NCBI GenBank assembly: GCA_041396705.1
Contig: JAWKYB010000012.1
Coordinates: 1 to 64,000, forward strand
Origin: Alphaproteobacteria bacterium
GTDB lineage: Bacteria; Pseudomonadota; Alphaproteobacteria; CALKHQ01
Reading direction: 5' to 3'
Length of the DNA: 64,000 nucleotides
Both the position numbers and the translations under genes were made by a program. The notes beneath the pieces were generated by a model. The model had not been told where the DNA came from. It did no database searches and saw only the letters and a program-made list of their open reading frames with translations. Of the stretch, positions 1 to 5,423 are shown piece after piece (positions within the stretch are counted from its first letter, which is position 1; the number at the start of each line of letters is the position of its first letter).

Positions 1-57
1 GCGCCCGCCGCCAGAAAGCCGCAGACGGGCCGGCCGAATCTGCCTAATGTCGCGCTG

Positions 58-74
58 GCCGCCGTGTAGGCGGC
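58..74. terminator. Short GC hairpin ahead of the first gene
   Basis: A 6-bp inverted repeat (GCCGCC / GGCGGC) with a 5-base loop lies in the first 100 bases. It could end a gene outside the window. There is no T-run and the DNA is GC-rich, so chance is a real possibility. Nothing else is seen in positions 1-101 except the ribosome-binding site of the next gene. Confidence 0.2.
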
Positions 75-101
75 GGGGTCGGCGAGGGAGGGTGCGGTCC
101 G

Positions 102-539
102 ATGGTCAGCGTGTTCACCAGCAGCGTGTTGAATGCTCCGCCGGAGGATGTCTGGGCACTGGTCCGCGACTTCAATGCGCTGCCGAAATGGCACCCTGCG
201 ATCGCCAGGAGCCGGATCGAGGACGGCAAGGCATCCGACCAGGTCGGCTGCGTCCGCAACTTCACGCTGAAGGACGGCGGCGTGATCCGCGAGCAGCTGC
301 TGACGCTTTCCGATGCGGAATTCACCTGCACCTACGCGATCCTGGAGTCGCCGATGGGCGTGGAGAACTACGTCGCCACCCTGCGGCTGGTGCCGATCAC
401 CGACGGCGACCGCAGCTATGTCGAGTGGACCGCAGAATTCGATGCGCCGCCCGGCCAGGACGAGGCGCTGGAGGAGCTGATCGGCGACGGCGTGTTCCAG
501 GGCGGCTTCGATGCACTGAAGGTGCGGTTCGGCGGCTGA
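102..539 (+). CDS. SRPBCC (START/Bet v1-like) family protein
   Basis: 145 residues with the layout of a small SRPBCC hydrophobic-ligand-binding fold. The N-terminal strand is followed by APPEDVWALVRDF, then LPKWHP, which is typical of the polyketide cyclase/dehydrase branch. A central beta region follows (residues 50-120) and a long C-terminal helix ends the protein (about 115-140). No signal peptide is seen, so it is probably cytoplasmic. The start is supported by a purine-rich GAGGGAGGG about 9 bases upstream of the ATG. The family binds lipids, aromatics or polyketides, sometimes catalytically, and the ligand here cannot be told from sequence. It converges with the unknown minus-strand gene next to it and has no obvious operon partner in view. 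Confidence 0.75.
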   Translation: MVSVFTSSVLNAPPEDVWALVRDFNALPKWHPAIARSRIEDGKASDQVGCVRNFTLKDGGVIREQLLTLSDAEFTCTYAILESPMGVENYVATLRLVPITDGDRSYVEWTAEFDAPPGQDEALEELIGDGVFQGGFDALKVRFGG

Positions 540-563
540 ACGCCCCGGGGGCGCTCGCCGCGC

Positions 564-1211
564 TCAGTGCACGAGCGCGTCGGCGCTCGCGGTTTCTGCC
601 AGGATCAGATCGCGCAGGAAATCCGGCTCGACGGCCAGGGCGGCCATCAGCTTTTCGGTGGTCGGCTGGGTCAGCGCCAGTTCGCCGACCAGCCTGCTCA
701 TCGTCCGGGCCATGCCGGCCTTGCCGACCGCCGCCAGCGCCTCCTCCAGCGTCGGCCGCGGCCGTTCCCGCGCCGGAGCCGGCGCGGCGGGTGCCAGCGA
801 CGGCGCGCCGGCGGGCCAGATCTCGCGCTCGATCTCCTGCCGGATCGCGGCGCAGGGCTGCCAGCGGTCGCCGGTGCAGATCACTTCCGGCGGCAGGACG
901 TCGGCTGCGAACGGACTTTCCAGGCCGATGCGGCGGTCGTCGAACGGCGGTACGCGGTTGTCGACCCGGCCGTCGGTGTCGAATCGCCACACCGAGCCCT
1001 CGAGGGCCAGCAGCAGCGTCGGCCGGCCCCGGTCGGCCAGCATGAAGGCGTAGACGATCCTGACCGGATGGTTGGCGTATGCCGGACGGGAGGCGGTGCC
1101 GGCCTTCAGGGCCTGCCAGCTGCGCCGCGGCAGGCGCGCAACTCGCGCACTGTCCGGCCGCACCAGGTAGACTCGCCAGTCCAGGGTTCGCGAGGGTGTG
1201 CTGCTTGTCAC
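564..1211 (-). CDS. Unknown protein
   Basis: I do not recognise this family. The frame is open from GTG 1253, but a good promoter (-10 at 1248-1243) would start transcription inside that longer version, so I prefer the in-frame GTG at 1211 (215 residues). The first 110 residues look like a compact beta-rich domain (LDWRVYLVRPDS, then RPTLLLALEGSVWRFDTDG). An Ala/Pro-rich linker follows (about 130-150). The tail is helical and contains a LEEALAAVGKAGMARTMSRL stretch. There is no signal peptide or membrane segment. It is divergent from luxR and shares its upstream region, so co-regulation is possible but unproven. Confidence 0.5.
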   Translation of the reverse strand: MTSSTPSRTLDWRVYLVRPDSARVARLPRRSWQALKAGTASRPAYANHPVRIVYAFMLADRGRPTLLLALEGSVWRFDTDGRVDNRVPPFDDRRIGLESPFAADVLPPEVICTGDRWQPCAAIRQEIEREIWPAGAPSLAPAAPAPARERPRPTLEEALAAVGKAGMARTMSRLVGELALTQPTTEKLMAALAVEPDFLRDLILAETASADALVH

Positions 1212-1242
1212 CGCGGGATTCGATCTTACCTTGAGCCCGTGG

Positions 1243-1270
1243 ACTATAGACACTCAGTCGACGGTGGCAA
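1243..1270 (-). promoter_or_regulatory. Sigma70-type promoter candidate for the unknown minus-strand gene
   Basis: Read on the minus strand, the -35 is TTGCCA (1270-1265) and the -10 is TATAGT (1248-1243), with a 16-base spacer. Each hexamer matches the consensus at 5 of 6 positions. Transcription would begin near 1236, inside the longest possible reading frame of the downstream gene, which is why I shortened that gene. Confidence 0.45.
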
Positions 1271-1274
1271 TTCG

Positions 1275-1292
1275 CATTGCGTGCGCGTAATG
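1275..1292. promoter_or_regulatory. Imperfect 18-bp palindrome between luxR and the divergent gene
   Basis: CATTGCGTGCGCGTAATG matches its own reverse complement at 14 of 18 positions. It lies about 60 bases ahead of luxR, next to the -35 of the divergent gene, in a locally AT-rich patch. It is a plausible operator. It does not have the CT...AG ends of classical lux boxes. Confidence 0.3.
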
Positions 1293-1351
1293 TAATTTAA
1301 TGTGTGCCTGTGCAAACATGGCGCACCGCTCAGTCGTGACGGAGAATCGCG

Positions 1352-2119
1352 ATGCTCACGGAGGCCATAACGATTCCGAAGGATCTGCCCTTGGATCGTT
1401 TGGAGGGCCTGCTCGAGCGAAGATTCGAGGACCTCGGGTGTAACCGCTTCGCCTTCGTGGCGGTCCGCCCGCCGGCGGGAAGGCGCCAGGACTATCTGTC
1501 CAATTTTCCCCGCGAGTTCAGCGCACATTATCTCAAGGAAGACCTGAAGAACTGCGACCCGACATTCCGGCTCGCCTTCGAATCGCTCAATCCGCTGCTT
1601 TGGCGCGATATCGTCGACCATGTCGAGGAGCGCGAGCAGCGGGTCTTCCGCGATTCGAGCGAGTTCGGCATCAAGCGCGGCATGACCATCCCGATCCATG
1701 GTCCGTATCGTGTGATGTCGACGCTCAGCGTCTCCAGCGACCTGCCGGACCGCGAGTTCGACCGTCTGCTGCCGACCATCGTCCCGCAGCTCGAACACCT
1801 CGGCAAGGCGATCCACCTGCATCTGCTCGAACGTCAGGACTTCGGACCGGCCGCACCGCCGCCAAGGCTGACGGAGCGCGAGCGCGACGTGCTGGCGTGG
1901 ACGTCCGCCGGCAAATCCTGTTGGGAAATCAGTCAGATATTATCGCTTTCAGAGAAAACGGTAGAGCAACAGCTGGCGAGCGCGCGATCGCGACTGGGCG
2001 TCTACAAGACGGTCCATGCCGTGATCAAGGCCTATATGCTGGGGCTGATCGAGCCCGATCGCTTCGAGCCCAGCGAGGATTCCAGTCAGCTCTGGACCCG
2101 GCTCAAACCGCTAGACTAA
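1352..2119 (+). CDS. luxR: LuxR-family quorum-sensing transcriptional regulator
   Basis: 255 residues: an N-terminal acyl-homoserine-lactone-binding domain (about 15-160) and a C-terminal LuxR helix-turn-helix (about 171-233). Counterparts of the TraR ligand-pocket residues are visible as Tyr60, Asp69 (CDP), Trp84 (PLLW) and Gly110 (RGM). The usual first Trp is Phe56. In the DNA-binding domain the invariant Glu, Leu and Gly are present (TERERDVLAW, SAGKS; Glu177, Leu181, Gly187). The ribosome-binding site ACGGAGA precedes the ATG. luxI lies 98 bases downstream on the same strand, so this is the cognate receptor of the signal made there. The recognition helix region (EKTVEQQLASARSRLG) departs somewhat from the usual FHL...RKL form. 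Confidence 0.92.
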   Translation: MLTEAITIPKDLPLDRLEGLLERRFEDLGCNRFAFVAVRPPAGRRQDYLSNFPREFSAHYLKEDLKNCDPTFRLAFESLNPLLWRDIVDHVEEREQRVFRDSSEFGIKRGMTIPIHGPYRVMSTLSVSSDLPDREFDRLLPTIVPQLEHLGKAIHLHLLERQDFGPAAPPPRLTERERDVLAWTSAGKSCWEISQILSLSEKTVEQQLASARSRLGVYKTVHAVIKAYMLGLIEPDRFEPSEDSSQLWTRLKPLD

Positions 2120-2130
2120 CGAGGAATTCA

Positions 2131-2146
2131 CCTATCTTGCAATAGG
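2131..2146. promoter_or_regulatory. Lux-box-like inverted repeat upstream of luxI
   Basis: CCTATcttgcaATAGG has 5-base arms and a 6-base centre, and starts 11 bases after the luxR stop. It contains the CT...AG ends common to LuxR-type sites, but with 10 rather than 12 bases between them. It is well placed for autoinduction of luxI and the genes behind it. Confidence 0.45.
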
Positions 2147-2180
2147 GAACTCCCCGGATAGCGCCAGCCCGGCGCCGGCG

Positions 2181-2210
2181 CTTCCATCCTGGTCAAAACC
2201 AGGAAGGAGG
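2181..2210 (+). promoter_or_regulatory. RNA hairpin covering the luxI ribosome-binding site
   Basis: The upper stem pairs 2188-2193 (CCTGGT) with 2198-2203 (ACCAGG) around a CAAA loop. After a 2x2 internal loop, 2181-2185 (CTTCC) pairs with 2206-2210 (GGAGG), with one G-U pair. The paired GGAGG is the Shine-Dalgarno sequence of luxI, whose GTG starts at 2218. Folding would hide the ribosome-binding site. Confidence 0.5.
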
Positions 2211-2217
2211 CGATCAG

Positions 2218-2856
2218 GTGATCAGGGTGCTGACGCCGTACGACTATCAGGCCTACGGCGACCTGATGCAGCAGATGTTCGAGCTGCGTTATCGTGTGTT
2301 CTACGAGCGTATGGGATGGGATGTCACGGTCGACAACGGCCGCGAGATCGATCGCTATGACTCGCTGAGCCCGTATTATTTCCTGGCGCTCGACGATTCC
2401 GAGCGCGTCATCGGGACCTGGCGGCTGTTGCCGACCACCGGTCCCTACATGCTGCCCGACATCTTCTCGGTGCTGATGGACGGCGAGCCGGTGCCGCGCT
2501 CGGCGCGCATCTGGGAATGCAGCCGCTTTGCCATCGAGGACGACGGCAACGGCGAGCATTCGGCGCAGCAGATCCATCGCATCACCGGCGAGTTGTTCTG
2601 CGGGCTGATCGAATACTGCCTCGAGATGGGCATCGACGAGGTGGTCACGGTCTACGATCTGCGGATCGCCCGGCTGCTGCCCCGGATCGGTTGCCAGCCG
2701 GTCTGGAAAACCGCGATCAAGCGCATCGGCGTCACCGCCGCGCTGGCAGGTCGCTTCCTGATCAACCACCAGGTCCTCGACGCCTGCCGGCGGCGAAACG
2801 AGATCGTCGGCTCGGTGCTCGTCCGCGACGACGTGCCGGCCATTGCAGCGGAGTAA
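2218..2856 (+). CDS. luxI: Acyl-homoserine-lactone synthase
   Basis: 212 residues. It makes N-acyl-homoserine lactone from S-adenosylmethionine and an acyl-ACP or acyl-CoA. All residues treated as invariant in LuxI enzymes are visible: Arg24, Phe28 and Trp34 (RYRVFYERMGW), Glu43, Asp45 and Asp48, Arg69 (GTWRLLP), Phe83, and Glu100 and Arg103 (WECSRF). The GTG start is fixed by a strong AGGAAGGAGG 7 bases upstream, inside the hairpin described above. A 6-base gap leads to the small unknown gene and then a P450, so all three are probably one transcript. Acyl-chain length cannot be read from sequence. Confidence 0.95.
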   Translation: MIRVLTPYDYQAYGDLMQQMFELRYRVFYERMGWDVTVDNGREIDRYDSLSPYYFLALDDSERVIGTWRLLPTTGPYMLPDIFSVLMDGEPVPRSARIWECSRFAIEDDGNGEHSAQQIHRITGELFCGLIEYCLEMGIDEVVTVYDLRIARLLPRIGCQPVWKTAIKRIGVTAALAGRFLINHQVLDACRRRNEIVGSVLVRDDVPAIAAE

Positions 2857-2862
2857 AGCATT

Positions 2863-3186
2863 ATGGACGCAAGGAATTTCGACAATCCGTTGAACGGGCT
2901 TATTGCGGACGACAAGGCGCCGTCGAAGGAGGCCGCGGCGGTTCAGCATTGCCTGGTCTATCTCTCGGGCGAGCTGCGCAAGCTCGGCCTGAGCCAGGCC
3001 GCGAAGCTGCTGGACGACGCCGTGCGCTCGGTCAGCGATGCACAGCGCTTCTGCGAGTTCGAGCGCGAGTACCACCTCGACGCGATGTCCGCCCGCCACC
3101 GCCCCCGGGATGCAGGCCAGAAGCGCGGGGCGGCCGACCGCGGCGACGAGCTGCACGGCACCGCCTACATGATTCCGGGAGAATAG
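2863..3186 (+). CDS. Small unknown protein in the luxI-P450 operon
   Basis: 107 residues, family not recognised. Residues 20-75 look like two or three amphipathic helices (LVYLSGELRKLGLSQAAKLLDDAVRSV), and the C-terminus is charged and probably disordered. There is no signal peptide, membrane segment or cysteine pair. It starts 6 bases after luxI and ends 4 bases before the P450 start, so it is almost certainly translated with them. Its job may relate to signal synthesis or to the P450, but that rests only on position. Confidence 0.7.
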   Translation: MDARNFDNPLNGLIADDKAPSKEAAAVQHCLVYLSGELRKLGLSQAAKLLDDAVRSVSDAQRFCEFEREYHLDAMSARHRPRDAGQKRGAADRGDELHGTAYMIPGE

Positions 3187-3190
3187 CGTC

Positions 3191-4687
3191 ATGGCCGATA
3201 CCACCGTCGGCGACGTCGGCAACGGCCTGGCCGGTCTTGCCGAGGCGGCCGCGCCGGCCAGTCCGCCGTTCGAGCGCGGCCACTGGCTGCTCGGCGTGCT
3301 GCCGCAGATGCGGGCCGACCCGCTGGCATTCTTCGCGCGGCTGGCCAACCGACACGGGCCGGCCGTCGGGCTGAGCCTGGCCGGGCACAAGGCGCTGATG
3401 CTCAACGATCCCGCCGCGCTGCGCCACGTGTTCCAGGACAACTGGCAGAATTACCGCAAGTCCAAATTCTACGGCCCGCTGAAGCCCATGCTCGGCGGCG
3501 GCATCTTCATGGTCGAGGGCGAGCGCTGGCTGCGCCAGCGGCGCGTCGCCAACCCGGCCTTTCAGGGCTGCAAGATGCCGGCCCTGCTGGGCGCGATGGT
3601 GGCGGCCACCGGCGAGATGCTGGACCGCTGGTCGGGCCGGGCCGGTGCCGACCCGCAGACGGAATCGGCCGGGAGCGCGGCCGCCGGTGGTTGGGCCGGT
3701 GGTCCGTTCCCGGCCCGTGCCTGGGCCGGCGACTTGGCGCCGGAGATGACGCGGGTGACGCTCGACATCATCCTGCGTTCGCTGCTCGGCTATCGCATGG
3801 ACGGCGAGTATGCGGCGCTGTACGAGGCGCTGGCGACGCTGCTGGCCGACGCCGAGAAGCGGGCGTGGTCGTTCGTCTCGCTGCCGCCGTGGGTTCCGAC
3901 CCCGCACAACCGGGCCTGCGCCAGGGCGCACGCGGTCATCGCCGAGCTGGTGGAAAAGGTGATCGCCGAGCGGCGCCAGTCCGGCGTCCCGCAGGACGAC
4001 CTGCTCGACGCCTTCATCGCGGCCTATTCCGACCCGAAGGCCGGCGGGTTCCAGCCGTCGATCCTGGTCGACGAGGTGCGGTCGTTCATCCTGGCCGGCC
4101 ACGAGACCACGGCGAACGCCATGTGCTGGGTGTGGCTGGAGCTGAGCCGCAACCCGGCGGTGCGCGAGCAGGTGCTGGCGGAGATCGACCGCGAGCTCGG
4201 CGGCTCCGCGCCGACGCTGGAAAGCGTGCAGCGGCTGAAATACTGCCGCGCGGTGCTCGACGAGACGCTGCGGGTGCATCCGACGGTGTGGACCCTGTCG
4301 CGGCAGGCCAACGCGGCGGAGCGGATCCCGCTCAGCGACGGCCGCAGCCTGGCGGTGGCCAAGGACCAGACGGTCATCCTGTGCCCCTATGCGGTGCATC
4401 ACCGCACCGCACTGTGGGGCGATCCGGAACGGTTCCGGCCGGAGCGCTTCCTGGAGCCGCGCCACGACCAGTTCGCCTATTTCCCCTTTGCCAAGGGGCC
4501 GCGCCACTGCCTCGGCTCGCGTTTCGCCATCTTCGAGGCGCTGATCATCATGGCGATGACGCTGCAGCGGTTCGACGTGACCGTCGACGACCCGTCGTCG
4601 GTTCAGGCCGCGCCGATGATTACCCTGCGTCCGGACGGGCCTGTTCGCGCACATGTCACCCCCCGACAGGTGCGCCAGGCGGCTTAA
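3191..4687 (+). CDS. Cytochrome P450 linked to the AHL synthase
   Basis: 498 residues, a full-length P450 monooxygenase. Visible hallmarks are the I-helix oxygen-activation motif AGHETT (302-307), ExxR (ETLR, 358-361), RPERF (417-421) and the heme loop FAKGPRHCLG (433-442) with ligand Cys440. An extra low-complexity Gly/Ala stretch sits at about 150-180. There is no N-terminal membrane anchor, so it is probably soluble. No ferredoxin or reductase gene is adjacent. The AGHETT form and general layout resemble fatty-acid-hydroxylating P450s (CYP4/CYP102-like), but I cannot place it in a numbered family. As the last gene of the luxI operon it may oxidise an acyl chain of the signal or a co-regulated metabolite, which is inference. 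Confidence 0.92.
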   Translation: MADTTVGDVGNGLAGLAEAAAPASPPFERGHWLLGVLPQMRADPLAFFARLANRHGPAVGLSLAGHKALMLNDPAALRHVFQDNWQNYRKSKFYGPLKPMLGGGIFMVEGERWLRQRRVANPAFQGCKMPALLGAMVAATGEMLDRWSGRAGADPQTESAGSAAAGGWAGGPFPARAWAGDLAPEMTRVTLDIILRSLLGYRMDGEYAALYEALATLLADAEKRAWSFVSLPPWVPTPHNRACARAHAVIAELVEKVIAERRQSGVPQDDLLDAFIAAYSDPKAGGFQPSILVDEVRSFILAGHETTANAMCWVWLELSRNPAVREQVLAEIDRELGGSAPTLESVQRLKYCRAVLDETLRVHPTVWTLSRQANAAERIPLSDGRSLAVAKDQTVILCPYAVHHRTALWGDPERFRPERFLEPRHDQFAYFPFAKGPRHCLGSRFAIFEALIIMAMTLQRFDVTVDDPSSVQAAPMITLRPDGPVRAHVTPRQVRQAA

Positions 4688-4707
4688 GCCACCGGATGCA
4701 GGCTCAG

Positions 4708-4738
4708 CCGGCCGGCCCCTCGCAAGGGGGCCGGCCGG
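4708..4738. terminator. Strong hairpin between convergent genes
   Basis: The arms 4708-4720 and 4725-4738 pair over 13 bases with one bulged G and a 4-base loop. The hairpin lies 20 bases after the P450 stop and just beyond the end of the minus-strand secreted-protein gene, so it can serve both directions. There is no clear T-run. Confidence 0.6.
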
Positions 4739-4763
4739 TCGCTTGCATGGCCGCGGGCCGGCG

Positions 4764-5102
4764 TCAGACCGGCTCGCCGGCGACCTGCAGCATCATGGTT
4801 TCCCAGTGCTCGCCGGCGCCGACCAGGCACGTCGGTCCGTCGGGTGTGGTCAGCAGAATGGTCCAGGTGCCGTCGGGCGAGCTGAACACCTCGTAGACGG
4901 CGCCGGTGTTCGACAGTCCGATCGCGGTGCGTTCCTCGTGCCAGCTGTCCGACAAAGTCGAGACGATGCCGTCGCGTTCGCCGCACAGCATCTGCTGCGC
5001 GGATGCCGGAGCGGCCGACACGACGGCTGCGCCGGCGAAGGCGAAGGCGGCCGCGGCCGCGCGGAACGGATTGAATGGGCTGGCGTTCGACGTGGTGCGC
5101 AT
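4764..5102 (-). CDS. Small secreted protein of unknown function
   Basis: 112 residues. A Sec signal peptide is clear: an N-terminal arginine at residue 14, a hydrophobic AAAAAFAFAGAAVVSAAPASA core and an ASA|QQ cleavage site at about residue 36. The mature part of roughly 76 residues contains two cysteines (MLCGERDG and GPTCLVG), which could form one disulfide, and an EVFSSPDGTWTILLTTPDG beta segment. The ATG at 5102 is chosen because GGGAGA lies 8 bases upstream and the signal peptide begins there. Much longer readings of this frame only cross the antiporter gene. Function is unknown. Confidence 0.7.
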   Translation of the reverse strand: MRTTSNASPFNPFRAAAAAFAFAGAAVVSAAPASAQQMLCGERDGIVSTLSDSWHEERTAIGLSNTGAVYEVFSSPDGTWTILLTTPDGPTCLVGAGEHWETMMLQVAGEPV

Positions 5103-5423
5103 GGCAGTTCTCCCGTACGCGCCCCGACGGGCGTCGCCTGCTGAGCCGCTGTGTCGTGCGGCCGGCGCGGCCCTGTGCGGGGTATCGGGACTGAGATTGG
5201 GCGCCGCGCGCGGGCGTGGTGTGATCCGGCTCACCGCGTGCGCACACATCGGAATACGATCGCGTGAACGGCCGCGCGGCCCCGGCGGCCGCGCATGGGC
5301 GCGGGCCGGCGCGGCGACCGTCATTGCCCGCCGCGGGGCGAGACGGTAAGCCATCCCTGCCGCGCCTGCTGCGCGACGTCGTGGAACAGGGGGCCTCGCT
5401 TCCCATGACCGGTCGGCGTTCCG
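5103..5423. other. 321-base divergent intergenic region
   Basis: This lies between the secreted-protein gene (minus) and the antiporter (plus). It is very GC-rich. I see no convincing promoter pair, operator, RNA or small gene. It must hold at least the minus-strand promoter. Confidence 0.5.
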
